A DNA stretch of 64,000 bases from assembly GCF_018919175.1 (NCBI RefSeq), contig NZ_JAHLQL010000005.1, positions 1-64,000 on the forward strand, written 5' to 3'. The notes below the pieces were generated by a model, which had not been told where the DNA came from, did no database searches, and saw nothing but the letters and a program-made list of their open reading frames with translations. Positions 8,864-17,905 of this stretch are shown one piece after another. The DNA is from Clostridium simiarum (GTDB lineage Bacteria; Bacillota; Clostridia; Clostridiales; Clostridiaceae). A program made the translations under genes and the position numbers. Each line of letters starts with the position of its first letter. Positions within the stretch are counted from its first letter, which is position 1.

Positions 8864-9289
8864 TTAGTTGGTAATTACAATTTTTCGTTGTAGCAACACA
8901 CAAGTCTCCACATGTAAGGGTGTGTGAACAACTAATTCCTTCAACCTTTTCTCAGAAAATGGACTGCAGCTGGTCTTTTCAAAATTCTCAATCATTTGGT
9001 TCAATATCTTTGCCTTTTCTCCAGTTGCTCTTCTCACTCCGCTGGCATCATACATTACAATCGCCGCCAAGACATCTGTAAGTGAAAACTGAAAAGAATT
9101 AATCCCATATTGTAAAGCTGATGCTGTTGCCAGTGCAGCCACTAATGCAGAGTGAGAACTGGGCATACCGCCAGAACCAACTATACGCTCTATTTTCAAT
9201 CGCTTACTGAGTACAGCATCCATGATTACTTTTATAATTTGAGCTGTCAGCCACGCTATGACAGCACAACTCAATAAACTATTGTCCAT
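8864..9289 (-). CDS. divergent PAP2 family protein (YuiD-like), C-terminus altered
   Basis: 141 aa membrane protein. The family motif GSGGMPSSHSALVAALATAS and the segment IVMYDASGVRRATGEKAKIL are present, as in the small acid-phosphatase/haloperoxidase-related proteins. The family normally ends with a hydrophobic helix after HTPLEVFVG; here it reads HTPLHVETCVLLQRKIVITN and stops. The last helix is therefore lost, and the break lies next to the unexplained element. Function of the shortened protein is doubtful. It is divergent from the MerR gene. Confidence 0.7.
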   Translation of the reverse strand: MDNSLLSCAVIAWLTAQIIKVIMDAVLSKRLKIERIVGSGGMPSSHSALVAALATASALQYGINSFQFSLTDVLAAIVMYDASGVRRATGEKAKILNQMIENFEKTSCSPFSEKRLKELVVHTPLHVETCVLLQRKIVITN

Positions 9290-9408
9290 TCATCTCACCA
9301 CCTTTACAAACATATAAATTCCATATACAATGCTAATAATAAACCCTTGAGTAACTCAACAGTCAATAGCTTATTTAAATTTTTTATATAATGGATGATA
9401 GCAAATAA

Positions 9409-10244
9409 ATGCAGCATTTATTACGTATAGGTCAGGTAAGTAAATTATATGGAATATCTTTGGATACGTTACGCCACTATGACCATAAAAGATTACTAAA
9501 GCCGATTGTAGATAAAAATAATGGTTATCGCTATTATTCACTTAACCATCTTGACATTTTAGAAATGATACTGATTGGCAAATATATGGAAATCCCTTTA
9601 GAACAAATGCAGAAAAGATTGAATTCAGAGAGCATTGGTGATTATCTTTCAATGGTTCAGGAACAAAAAAACGTATCCTTGAGAAAAAGCAATTATTAGA
9701 TGAACTTGAAGAATGTTCTGATAACATGATAAAGTTACTTTCCGCTATTTCAGAATTTGAGAATGACTATACTTTTGATAATGTAGTATTTGAAGAAATA
9801 AATAAAACTATTTATCGGATGGAATTGTCTGAAATGCTAAAAGATAAAAGTGCTCCCCAATCAGTTGAAGAAGTAGACGAAATTGAACAATGGGCATTTT
9901 ATCGGGAAAATGCAGACGGCACAGTTATAGAAAATGAACAAGAAGCTGGTTTTTCCTTTTCTTCGGCTTTGATAGAACCAACTACTCTTGAAAAACAGTT
10001 TAAGCTTGCAGTAAAAAAACGCGTTGCAACACAACATAGGGTTTCAGGATGTTATGGTAAAGTAAGTTTTTGGGGTAATCATGCAGCATTATTCAAATAT
10101 CTAACTAACCTTTACAAGCATTTTCATTTACAAGGCTCTACATTATTGTCCAATTATAAGTTTGCATTGCTACACAAAAATTTAGAGCATGAATACTTTG
10201 TGGAAATTTATTTTTCTCCAAGTTCCCGAAATAGCAGAGAATAA
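9409..10244 (+). pseudogene. MerR family regulator, frameshifted
   Basis: The first part (9409-9699) has the MerR winged helix: LLRIGQVSKLYGISLDTLRH and NGYRYYSLNHLDILEMI. At the A7 tract 9665-9671 the frame breaks. In the +1-base frame it continues KKRILEKKQLLDELEECSDN into a ligand-binding-like half that ends at 10244. One base lost or gained in the A tract explains both halves. Together they make about 278 residues, a normal size for a drug-sensing MerR protein. It may be decayed, phase-variable or a sequencing error. Confidence 0.75.
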
Positions 10245-10302
10245 CATTTTAAAATAGATAGTTCCGAAACTGTCTAAAATGACAAGTTTTTGCGCTCGAG
10301 TA

Positions 10303-10422
10303 ATGAGTATACAACATGTTAGTCTGCTATACCAGGCATTATCATTCTACCTGTTCAGAATGGAAGATGCTGATGATGTCGGAATACATGCTGTAAAAGG
10401 CTTATTCTTAAGCGAACTGTGA
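10303..10422 (+). pseudogene. 39-codon fragment, possibly a TetR-type C-terminus
   Basis: An open frame from ATG at 10303 encodes VSLLYQALSFYLFRMEDADD and ends IHAVKGLFLSEL. The helical pattern is reminiscent of the end of a TetR-family ligand domain, but this is only an impression. No ribosome binding site is present. Confidence 0.25.
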
Positions 10423-10478
10423 AATAAACACGTAAGGATTCCACTTAATGAATTTTTAAAGAAAATGTAACAATTATC

Positions 10479-10517
10479 TTGACAAACAACGACAGTACTG
10501 TTAGTTTGGTGTAATAT
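10479..10517 (+). promoter_or_regulatory. promoter region for serine hydrolase, with palindrome
   Basis: TTGACA at 10479-10484 is a consensus -35. The -10 is weak (TAGTTT at 17 bp). The palindrome ACAGTACTGT (10492-10501) sits in the spacer, where a repressor would act. Downstream, AAAAGGAGG (about 10551) precedes a 12-codon frame beginning TTG GAT TGG, possibly a leader peptide or leftover start. The hydrolase itself has GGAGG at about 10612. Confidence 0.4.
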
Positions 10518-10622
10518 TCCTTTTTATCAAAATTGATCTATAGTATTTAGAAAAGGAGGTATTGGATTGGTATAGATTCGTCGAAGTATCTTTAAAATAA
10601 CAATAATAATTGGAGGTTTTTT

Positions 10623-11849
10623 ATGAGAATATCTAAGAAAATCAGCATACTGATTCGTATGTTTCTACTGTCTAGCATTGGATCTGGATACACTATGAAT
10701 TCAACTGAAAATGAAAAAAAAGAAACTATTGATGCTACTACATCTAAAGAAGTGCAACAATTTGACAAGAAACTGACATCACTTTTTGATTCGCTTAAAG
10801 TTCCAGGCATAGCTGTGCTTGTATTTACCAAGGATAAAGTATTATACAAGAAAGAAATCGGATATGCCAATATTGAAAAGAAAATTCCCTACACGTTGGA
10901 TACAGTCACCAATATTGCTTCCATAAGCAAAACCTTTATTGGTGGATCATTGGCAAAAGCTCAGGAAGATGGCTTGCTTAGCCTTGATGAAGATATCAAT
11001 GACATACTTCCTTTCAAAGTCGTAAATCCATATTTTCCAAATGAGAAAATTACTTTAAAAAATCTTGCTTCACATACATCCGGAATAAATGACGACGACA
11101 CTAAATATACCTATTCATACAGTGCTTACGGCGCCAAGAATATGACCTTGAAAGATTTCTTATATAACTATCTGAATCCTGAGGGCAAATGGTATTCAAA
11201 GGATAATTTCTCAAACAATAAACCAGGTGCAAGCTTTTCTTACAGCAATATCGGGTCCGCACTTGCGGGATACTGCATTGAAGCAAGGTGCAAGATGACG
11301 TACGCTAATTATGTGAGGAAAAATATATTCGAAAAGCTGTTTATGAGCAGCAGCGGATGGGACAGGAGCGAATTCAATCCAGCAAACATAGCTATAGATT
11401 ATTCTAAACTGAGGGTTGATTTTGCCAACCATACGGAATCCATGTGTGACACCCTTGAGCCAATGCCTGCTTATGAATTAATTACATATCCCGACGGCGG
11501 AGTTATGACAACGGTAAATGATCTGTCGAAATACCTGCAAGCTGTAATGAAAAGACAAGATACATTTATTACCACAAAAAGCATCGATTTAATGCTACAA
11601 AAACAATTTAATAACACTAATATTCCTCCAGAATGCAAAGAAACTAATGAGAATATAGGATTATTCTGGAGTTATAATGATGAAAAGATCTGGGGACATA
11701 CTGGCAGTGATCCTGGAGTAGATACATCTATGTATGTAAATTCAAACAATATAGGTATAATAACTTTTATAAACACTGACGACTCAAGTTTGGATGAACA
11801 GAAATATGGTGAATTAATGGATCTACTGATAAATTGCCCAATTAAGTAA
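10623..11849 (+). CDS. serine hydrolase of the class C beta-lactamase family
   Basis: 408 aa. The nucleophile motif SxxK is SISK in TNIASISKTFIGG (about residue 100). The YxN motif is YSN in GASFSYSNIGSALAG, and the third motif is HTG in WGHTGSDPGV. The hydrophobic N-terminus (ISILIRMFLLSSIGSG) could be a signal peptide or anchor. Members are beta-lactamases, D-aminopeptidases or esterases; sequence does not decide, and lack of KTG argues against a classical AmpC. GGAGG precedes the ATG. A terminator follows. Confidence 0.8.
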   Translation: MRISKKISILIRMFLLSSIGSGYTMNSTENEKKETIDATTSKEVQQFDKKLTSLFDSLKVPGIAVLVFTKDKVLYKKEIGYANIEKKIPYTLDTVTNIASISKTFIGGSLAKAQEDGLLSLDEDINDILPFKVVNPYFPNEKITLKNLASHTSGINDDDTKYTYSYSAYGAKNMTLKDFLYNYLNPEGKWYSKDNFSNNKPGASFSYSNIGSALAGYCIEARCKMTYANYVRKNIFEKLFMSSSGWDRSEFNPANIAIDYSKLRVDFANHTESMCDTLEPMPAYELITYPDGGVMTTVNDLSKYLQAVMKRQDTFITTKSIDLMLQKQFNNTNIPPECKETNENIGLFWSYNDEKIWGHTGSDPGVDTSMYVNSNNIGIITFINTDDSSLDEQKYGELMDLLINCPIK

Positions 11850-11899
11850 AACTTTATTATTCATAAAAAGCTACTTTCGCTCATAATATTTCATAATAA

Positions 11900-11939
11900 A
11901 TAGTATCCTTGCGTATGCAAACAAGGATGCTATTTTTTT
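11900..11939 (+). terminator. rho-independent terminator of the serine hydrolase
   Basis: ATAGTATCCTTG pairs with CAAGGATGCTAT around a 10-base loop and runs into T7. It ends the hydrolase transcript. From 11940 to 12130 I see only a short 29-codon frame (MKISKSVCAIQLVHKN...) of doubtful value. Confidence 0.8.
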
Positions 11940-12158
11940 ATTGAGGAATTACTAAGCAATGTTCTAAAATCATGCAGGCCTATGCCCGTATGATTTTGAT
12001 TACAGTTAAATAAAATTTGAGGTATTAATCATGAAAATTTCCAAAAGTGTCTGCGCAATCCAACTCGTACATAAAAATATGAGGTTTCCTCGTAAAGTAA
12101 ACAAAATAGATAAGCAATGAATGTTTGTAATGGTCAAGTAAAATTGTAACACTTTTGT

Positions 12159-12959
12159 CTAAAAGGTTTTTATTGAATGCCTTGCTTCAAATGGAGTTAA
12201 TCCTCCATTGAAAGAGTGTGGTCTCACATGGTTATACCAAGTATATGTAAAATCATACACAGCACGGTTTAAAATTTCATCTGTTTTAAAGGTGAAAAGA
12301 TTCAAAAATTCATTCTTAAAGGTGTTAAAGTATCTTTCTATAGGAGCATTATCATAAGGACACCCAACCTTACTCATACTCTGCTTTAGATTGTTATTGT
12401 CACAAAACTCTGTAAAATCCTTAGATGTATATTGACGTCCTTGATCACTGTGGATAATTATCTTATTTGTTATTTTACCCACTTTAGTTAGAGCCAATTT
12501 TAAGGTATCGATAGCTAGCTGAGAAGTGATTTCTTTACCGTTAAGAGTGGCAACTATAGATCTATCGTAGATATCTAAGATAGATCTATTATAGCGAGTA
12601 TTACCATTTTGAAGATACATATATGTAAAATCTGTACACCATACGGTATTTGGTGCTTTCGCTGAAAATTGTTGTTTTAAGAGGTTAGGAAACACTTTGT
12701 GGACATCGCCCTTAACATATCCAGGCTTTTTTCTCCTAACTATTGAAAGTAATTTTAATTCATTGTTCATGTACTTATGGATTGTTAACTTGCTGTAGCT
12801 AAACCCTTTGCGCTTAAGGAAAATGCACATGTTCCTATAACCAATACCTCCGTTTTGTTCATGATATATCTCTTTAATACATACAAACGTAGCTTGTTTT
12901 TGTGCATTATAATTAGACTTCCTATCCTTTAGAAAGTTATAGTAGGCATTAGGCGACAT
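12159..12959 (-). CDS. IS3 transposase OrfB, DDE integrase core
   Basis: 266 aa. The HTH_21-like region (QNGGIGYRNMCIFLKRKGFS) is followed by the rve catalytic core. The DDE triad is visible: D in TVWCTDFTYM, D in IIIHSDQGRQYTS and E in NAPIERYFNTFKNE. The frame is open upstream to the slippery site in OrfA, and the -1 frame adds YHFIQKYHSEFGIRWLLRKF before the listed ATG. The main product is therefore probably the OrfAB fusion, 12159 to 13321. Confidence 0.9.
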   Translation of the reverse strand: MSPNAYYNFLKDRKSNYNAQKQATFVCIKEIYHEQNGGIGYRNMCIFLKRKGFSYSKLTIHKYMNNELKLLSIVRRKKPGYVKGDVHKVFPNLLKQQFSAKAPNTVWCTDFTYMYLQNGNTRYNRSILDIYDRSIVATLNGKEITSQLAIDTLKLALTKVGKITNKIIIHSDQGRQYTSKDFTEFCDNNNLKQSMSKVGCPYDNAPIERYFNTFKNEFLNLFTFKTDEILNRAVYDFTYTWYNHVRPHSFNGGLTPFEARHSIKTF

Positions 12960-13027
12960 GTCAAACTTTCTTAACAGCCATCTTATGCCAAATTCAGAAT
13001 GATACTTTTGGATAAAATGATATTTTT

Positions 13028-13321
13028 CTAATCTATTTCCTTCGCGAAGAATGCCGCTGCCTTTTTTAAGAATCTGTTTTCTTTTTCAAGCTCTTCGAGC
13101 TGCTTTCTAAGTTGTAGATTCTCTTTAAAATAATCTTTTTCCCCATTCTTTATAGGATTAGTTTGGCATTCTTCACGGTATGATTTTACCCAATTGCATA
13201 TTGTAGCTTTATTAACTCCGTATTCTTTAGAAAGACTTAATAGCGTTCTTCCCTCATTAAGGTGTAGACGTATAATTTTGTCTTTAAATTCATCTTCATA
13301 CTTTTTCATAGTATACCTCAT
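13028..13321 (-). CDS. IS3 transposase OrfA, helix-turn-helix protein
   Basis: 97 aa. HTH_Tnp_1 domain with YEDEFKDKIIRLHLNEGRTL and YGVNKATICNWVKSYR, then a leucine-zipper-like helix (LQLRKQLEELEKENRFLKKA). It binds the IS ends and inhibits or assists transposition. It overlaps the extended OrfB frame, with a slippery heptamer near the end. Confidence 0.9.
   Translation of the reverse strand: MRYTMKKYEDEFKDKIIRLHLNEGRTLLSLSKEYGVNKATICNWVKSYREECQTNPIKNGEKDYFKENLQLRKQLEELEKENRFLKKAAAFFAKEID
13061..13067 (-). promoter_or_regulatory. programmed -1 frameshift heptamer A-AAA-AAG
   Basis: On the minus strand, reading in the OrfA frame TTA AAA AAG GCA, the bases A-AAA-AAG form the canonical IS3 slippery heptamer. 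After a -1 slip the frame runs without stop into OrfB. This is how IS3 elements make the fused transposase. Confidence 0.8.
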
Positions 13322-13721
13322 TTCTCTAATTTGATTATATCATTTATTAGACTGAGGTGTTACAACTTAAGTATATCAGGTCACTGCTTACTGAAGATTT
13401 CATATCCGATAATTGAATTTTTATCTATATGATTTTTACCTTCATTGTCAATTGTCTAATATCGATTGTTAATTGAAACATATATATTATAACATACACT
13501 TTCATGTTTTAAGATGAATTAATAGGAACTGTTCTTTATTGACATTCAATAATTATTTTTAGACATCTAAATAATATACTTGTGAATTAATATATTGTTT
13601 TTCGGTTATAATCTTATCTTCTCAATACAAATAAAAAAGCCCTATTTTCATTATCAAGACTTATAACTATACTATAACCATTTCCTAATTCTGTCTTAGG
13701 GAACATATAAATTTTTGCATT

Positions 13722-13749
13722 AAAAAAGAACCCTGATTTCTCAAGGTTC
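13722..13749 (-). terminator. rho-independent terminator
   Basis: Minus strand: GAACC...GGTTC stem (inner bases partly paired) followed by TTTTTT. It follows the hairpin-rich sequence at 13789-13836 and would end a minus-strand transcript passing through it. Confidence 0.55.
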
Positions 13750-13788
13750 TAACTGTGTCCTTTGCTGCTTTACTACCGTCTCAGCAGT

Positions 13789-13836
13789 AGGCTCCTACCA
13801 ATCATCCGTTGCTTCACTGGGATTCTTTAGGAGCCT
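13789..13836. repeat. 9-bp inverted repeat, long-loop hairpin
   Basis: AGGCTCCTA (13789-13797) pairs perfectly with TAGGAGCCT (13828-13836) around a 30-base loop. It lies in a GC-richer island within AT-rich intergenic DNA (13379-14044 has no intact gene). Just beyond, GTAG/CTAC and CTGCT/AGCAG pairings are possible. It might be a structured RNA segment or the end of a lost element. I do not recognise it. Confidence 0.4.
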
Positions 13837-13859
13837 TTGCATGGGTGTTTGTAAAAAAC

Positions 13860-13968
13860 TTACTTCATCACTTCCTTCTTTGTAAGTTTAACAACCACCT
13901 CAACATGCCTTGAATAGTCAAAAATGATGTCATGAATACCTACTGGTTCCTTGGTGGAAGGTTGGTTT
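13860..13968 (-). pseudogene. C-terminal remnant, possibly a serine recombinase
   Basis: About 36 codons with no start: STKEPVGIHDIIFDYSRHVE, then VVVKLTKKEVMK and stop. The strand pattern resembles the end of clostridial site-specific recombinases. The rest of the gene is absent, and the IS3 copy lies 480 bp away. Confidence 0.35.
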
Positions 13969-13989
13969 TAAATATTTTTCCAAAATCAC

Positions 13990-14036
13990 AAGCAATGAAA
14001 TTTATGTCATCTGAACACTCATAAATTTCATTGCTT
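13990..14036 (-). terminator. 17-bp perfect inverted repeat after the VOC gene
   Basis: AAGCAATGAAATTTATG and its exact complement are separated by 13 bases, starting 8 bp after the VOC stop. The stem is strong but the T tract is poor, so it may act as a 3'-end stabiliser or terminator. Confidence 0.55.
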
Positions 14037-14044
14037 ATGTTGTC

Positions 14045-14455
14045 CTACTCTTGAACTTCACAAAATCTCAACAAGTAACCATTCGGGTCTTGGACAAGAA
14101 ACTCCTTTTGTCTATGGATTACATCATCCTCAATATATTCTGAACAGATTAGCTCTCTAAAAAAGGGATAATTCCTTATTTTCAAGTTGCCAATTAGCAC
14201 ATCCACATTTTTCACTTCTATTTGTAGATTGATTCCTCTTCCCAAAGGATACAATAGTTCACCGGTATTCCAACCCGTTTCATGGTATGCTTCAATCATA
14301 ATCTGTACTTGATCTTCATATACAAGGTATGCAAAGTCAGGATTTGTCCGCTGAAATTTTACATGAAAACCCAACACATTTGTATAAAATTCCAATGATT
14401 CATTGAAATTTAACACAATTAGCTCTGGAACCATTACATTCCAATATTCACTCAT
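14045..14455 (-). CDS. VOC family protein, bleomycin-resistance-like
   Basis: 136 aa, two beta-alpha-beta-beta-beta units. ELIVLNFNESLEFYTNVLGF and EFLVQDPNGYLLRFCE match the bleomycin-binding (BlmA/Ble) branch of the glyoxalase fold, which sequesters the drug as a dimer. The ligand is inferred by resemblance only. It stands alone behind a weak ribosome binding site (GAGGAGT) and before a strong inverted repeat. Confidence 0.75.
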   Translation of the reverse strand: MSEYWNVMVPELIVLNFNESLEFYTNVLGFHVKFQRTNPDFAYLVYEDQVQIMIEAYHETGWNTGELLYPLGRGINLQIEVKNVDVLIGNLKIRNYPFFRELICSEYIEDDVIHRQKEFLVQDPNGYLLRFCEVQE

Positions 14456-14601
14456 TTGTTATCACTCCTCAAATATACCGATTTATATGTCAATATGCTC
14501 ATCTTTGTAACGCTATCTTCAATGTGTATCAAAAAGTGAGTAGCTATTTGAAATCGAGAAATAAACTGTCGCATTTCCCAAACTATCAATTTAATTATTT
14601 A

Positions 14602-15960
14602 TTACTGAATCCTTGACATCAATACTACCGTCTCCACGTGTGGCGTATTTGGGAACATATCTACCAATATACTTTTTTCTATATCATATCCTTGTTCTTG
14701 TAAAAACTTCAAGTCTTGAACTAGAGTTTTTGGGTTGCAGGAAACATATATTATTTCCTTGGCGTTAAAGTCTACCACATATTGTAGTGCCTTTGGATGC
14801 ACTCCTGTTCTTGGTGGATCTAGAATTATTATGTCTGGTGTTTCTTTTAGGTCTTGGATTACTTTTGTTACATCTCCTGCTATGAAGTTGCAGTTATTTA
14901 AGCCATTTAGTTTGGCATTTTCATTTGCTGCATTGGCTGCTTCTTCTATGATTTCTACTCCTATAACCTTTTTTGCATTGGCTGCGGTTATTTGTCCTAT
15001 GGTTCCTGTACCACAGTAAAGGTCAAATATAGTTTTATCTTCTGCATTTCCTAAAAACTCTCTTACTAAGCCATATAGCTTTTCAGCTCCTTTAGAGTTT
15101 GTTTGGAAGAAGGATAGTGGTGATATCTTAAACTTTAGCCCTAGTATTTCTTCTGTTATATAATCTTTTCCATATAAAATATTTATCTTATCTGCTATTA
15201 CTGCATCGGATAATGAATCATTTACTGTATGTAGTATAGATGCTATATTTCCCTTTAGATTTAATTCTAAAAGCTTTGATTTAAATTCTTCTAGATTAAA
15301 ATCAATTTGAGAGGTGGTAACTAAGTTTATCATTATCTCTTTAGTATTATAGGCTTTTCTTATAATTAGGTTTCTAAGATATCCTTCTCTAGCCATTACT
15401 CTATAATGTGGGAAAGCCTTTTCTCTAAAGTATTCAAGGGTAAATGTCATAATGTCTCTATAATCTGAATCTACCAGTATGCAACTATCTGTGGTTAATA
15501 TTTTGAAAGAGCTGCCCTTTACGTGCATCCCAAGACAAAGTTCTCCTCCTTTTTCAAAGTCTCCAAAGGAAAACTCCATTTTATTTCTGTATTCATATTG
15601 CTCATCACTGCCTACTATACCTAAAAATTCTCCCATAGGTATCTCGTCTTTTTCAAATAGTTTTTTTACTGCCTCTGTTTTAAACTCTAGCTGTTTATCA
15701 TAAGGTACATGCTGACTTTGGCAGCCTCCACAGACTCTAAAATGAGGGCATGGGTCATCTATTTCATATTCTGCTTTTTCAATTATGTCTATAAGTCTTG
15801 CCTCGCCATGATTTTTTCTCTTTTTTGTTAGTCTTGCAGATACCTTTTCTCCTGGGAACGCTCCTTTTACATATATCTTCAGTCCTTCTAAAGTAGCAAT
15901 TCCCTCTCCACCAAACCTTACGTCTTCTATATTAAGTTCTAGTATGTCTCCTTTTTTCAT
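14602..15960 (-). CDS. rlmD: 23S rRNA (uracil-C5)-methyltransferase, RumA/RlmD-type
   Basis: 452 aa. An N-terminal TRAM domain (about residues 1-58) is followed by the 4Fe-4S cysteines in [14 protein letters not shown]. The SAM domain has [13 protein letters not shown], then [13 protein letters not shown] and the catalytic cysteine in YVSCNPKTL (about 408). It makes m5U in 23S rRNA; in Firmicutes one such enzyme may modify both U747 and U1939 (RlmCD), so the exact site is not certain. Confidence 0.9.
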   Translation of the reverse strand: MKKGDILELNIEDVRFGGEGIATLEGLKIYVKGAFPGEKVSARLTKKRKNHGEARLIDIIEKAEYEIDDPCPHFRVCGGCQSQHVPYDKQLEFKTEAVKKLFEKDEIPMGEFLGIVGSDEQYEYRNKMEFSFGDFEKGGELCLGMHVKGSSFKILTTDSCILVDSDYRDIMTFTLEYFREKAFPHYRVMAREGYLRNLIIRKAYNTKEIMINLVTTSQIDFNLEEFKSKLLELNLKGNIASILHTVNDSLSDAVIADKINILYGKDYITEEILGLKFKISPLSFFQTNSKGAEKLYGLVREFLGNAEDKTIFDLYCGTGTIGQITAANAKKVIGVEIIEEAANAANENAKLNGLNNCNFIAGDVTKVIQDLKETPDIIILDPPRTGVHPKALQYVVDFNAKEIIYVSCNPKTLVQDLKFLQEQGYDIEKSILVDMFPNTPHVETVVLMSRIQ

Positions 15961-15979
15961 GCAATTACTCCTTGTTATC

Positions 15980-16441
15980 TTAATTATTTACTAATTTTAT
16001 TTTGCTTATCTTTCTACCTAAGGTATTTTTCATCTTTGTTTTTTCCATTATTGGTGAGTAAACTATATTTAGTATGATATACATAATGAAATATATACCC
16101 ATTTTATCTGTTACACGTAATCCTATAAACTTTATCACAAAATCAAATATAATAATTAGTATAAATGAAGCTCCTCCTATTACTATTTGATCTATAATTG
16201 TTGCTTGGATACTTTCAAAAAATGTTACCTTTTCTTCTTTGCCCTTAACTATTTCTTTTTCTTCATGCTTAATATTCTTATCTTCATTATTTAAAGATCC
16301 TTCTTTTTCTAAAGCCCTCTCTTTACCTTCTGAAACTTTTTCTGATGATTCCTCTTTAGAGATCACCTTATCTTCCTCTATAGCGGATATATTATTATCT
16401 TCTTTTTTTATGTTATTTTTTTTACTTTCATTCTCTAGCAT
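15980..16441 (-). CDS. RDD-like membrane protein with charged N-terminus
   Basis: 153 aa. The first 75 residues are a Lys/Glu-rich soluble stretch; the rest has two hydrophobic segments ([20 protein letters not shown] and [17 protein letters not shown]). IIDQIV and the end [13 protein letters not shown] fit the shortened RDD pattern (D and GxxLGK-like). It follows the intergenic RNA candidate and precedes the rRNA methyltransferase by 19 bp, probably cotranscribed. Role unknown. Confidence 0.6.
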   Translation of the reverse strand: MLENESKKNNIKKEDNNISAIEEDKVISKEESSEKVSEGKERALEKEGSLNNEDKNIKHEEKEIVKGKEEKVTFFESIQATIIDQIVIGGASFILIIIFDFVIKFIGLRVTDKMGIYFIMYIILNIVYSPIMEKTKMKNTLGRKISKIKLVNN

Positions 16442-16483
16442 ACCTCTTATCTCCTTCTCTTAAAATTTAATACTAATTAACTT

Positions 16484-16706
16484 TTATCCAATACATCCTA
16501 TCATTAATGCTCCCCATAGGCTGTAAAAGGGATTATCTCCAGAACACAGATTTGGGATATTTGCCTTTCTTTAAAGTGAGACCTTTCCCTCGTTCTGCCC
16601 TGAATAAGTAATTATAAATTTAAAATTAAACTTAAAACTTAGAATCATATTTATTTCTTCTCTTTTAAACAGAGTTCTTCGCTTCAGGATGGTAATCATG
16701 GGATAA
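16484..16706 (-). ncRNA. candidate structured non-coding RNA, about 220 nt
   Basis: There is no protein frame. On the minus strand the 5' segments TTATCC (16701-16706) and CATCCT (16686-16691) pair perfectly, in order, with AGGATG (16494-16499) and GGATAA (16484-16489), closing a domain of about 220 nt. Inside, CAGAAC pairs with GTTCTG (16592-16597 with 16540-16545), and CTCT/AGAG and an AT-rich stem are possible. The 3' half is a G/C-richer island (GAGGGAAAGGTCTCACTTTA, CCCTTTTACAGCCTATGG) in very AT-rich DNA. The size, closed ends and the TTACAGCC tract recall 6S RNA, but another clostridial RNA such as the raiA motif is possible. A promoter-like TTGTTA lies upstream. Confidence 0.5.
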
Positions 16707-16933
16707 AATATAATTATAATCTAAATAAATATTAACAACTTAACAGATAAATTTCAACTTAATATATGATAAAATGTAATTCCTATAGGTACAAATTGTA
16801 TACCATATATAACAGATCCATTATAAACTTCATATTAATATTAAAAGCTTTATGCTATAATATTCTAGGTATTTATAATACCACAATTAGTTGAATATTG
16901 TAGCACTTATTATTAAATTAGGATGGTGTTATT

Positions 16934-17689
16934 GTGTGGAATTTAGTTTTCTTATGTTTTGCTGGATTTTTAGCATCTTTTGTTGACTCTATAGCAGGTG
17001 GTGGAGGATTAATAAGTGTACCTGCATTTTTTATTGCCGGATTTCCTGTTCACTATGCCTTAGGTACAAATAAATTTGCTGCTACCACAGGCTCTTTTAC
17101 AAGTTCTTTAAAGTTTGCCCTATCTGGTAAGGTTAATTTTAAACTTATAAAATACATAATTCCCTTTACCTTTATAGGCGCTGTTTTAGGAGTTAAAACA
17201 GTACTTCTTATAAGCCAAGATTTTCTTTACCCTTTAGTTATGGCTCTTATATTATTTGTAGGTATTTATAGCCTCTTTTCAAAAACTATAGGTTTAGAAA
17301 ATAAATTCACTGGTATCACCAAATTAAATCTATTTCTTGGAATACTACTAGGATTTGTAATAGGATTTTATGATGGATTTTTTGGTCCAGGCACTGGTTC
17401 TTTTCTTATATTTGGTTTAATAAGTATCTTTAAATTTGATTTTACACATGCCAGTGGAAATGCTAAGTTTCTAAACTTTGTAAGTAACATAACCTCTCTC
17501 CTTGTTTTTGCCTTAGAGGGAAAGATAAATTATCTTTACGGTATTCCTATAGCTATTTTTATGATAATAGGGGCAACTCTTGGTACAAAAGCAGCTCTTA
17601 CTAAGGGCAGCAAGCTCATTAAGCCCATATTTGTTGTAATGTCCCTTGGAGTAGCCTTAAAAATACTAATAGAAAATTACTTACTATAA
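16934..17689 (+). CDS. TauE/SafE family anion exporter
   Basis: 251 aa integral membrane protein with about 7-8 helices and two TauE halves: FVDSIAGGGGLISVPAF near the N-terminus and GFYDGFFGPGTGSFLIF in the middle. Members move sulfite, sulfoacetate or other organic anions. The start is probably GTG at 16934 behind AGGATGG. Single gene, with its own terminator. Confidence 0.85.
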   Translation: MWNLVFLCFAGFLASFVDSIAGGGGLISVPAFFIAGFPVHYALGTNKFAATTGSFTSSLKFALSGKVNFKLIKYIIPFTFIGAVLGVKTVLLISQDFLYPLVMALILFVGIYSLFSKTIGLENKFTGITKLNLFLGILLGFVIGFYDGFFGPGTGSFLIFGLISIFKFDFTHASGNAKFLNFVSNITSLLVFALEGKINYLYGIPIAIFMIIGATLGTKAALTKGSKLIKPIFVVMSLGVALKILIENYLL

Positions 17690-17749
17690 TGAAGATAGGA
17701 TTATTATAGTAGGCTATCATGGGATTAAAATCTTTATGGATAAAAAAGA

Positions 17750-17785
17750 TAAAAGCTAACTTTAGTTTTTTAAAGTCAGCTTTTA
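17750..17785 (+). terminator. rho-independent terminator-like hairpin
   Basis: TAAAAGCTAACTTTA and TAAAGTCAGCTTTTA pair with one mismatch, about 60 bp after the exporter stop. Confidence 0.65.
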
Positions 17786-17905
17786 CCCTTAGTTTTGGGA
17801 AACTCTCTTAAAAATATATATGTTAAAAAACATATTAACTTAAATTTAGAAAATTTATTAACTAATTCTTCTCTGAAAATCTATCTTAATAATATCTTCT
17901 TTTAT

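Larger units (their letters stand above)
12131..13378 (-). mobile_element. IS3-family insertion sequence (IS150-like)
   Basis: About 1248 bp with two overlapping transposase frames. The ends are imperfect inverted repeats: the left end (TGGTCAAGTAAAATTGTAAC) and the reverse complement of the right end (TGATATACTTAAGTTGTAAC) share TTGTAACAC and GTCTAA and start with TG, as IS3 ends do. I see no clear target duplication (left flank GTAA, right flank GGTC), so exact borders are uncertain by a few bases. Both frames look intact, so the copy may be active. Confidence 0.85.

Noticed and set aside
14735..15019. Plus-strand frames opposite the rRNA methyltransferase and other core genes
   Set aside because: They are shadows of real minus-strand genes, with no start signals or domains.
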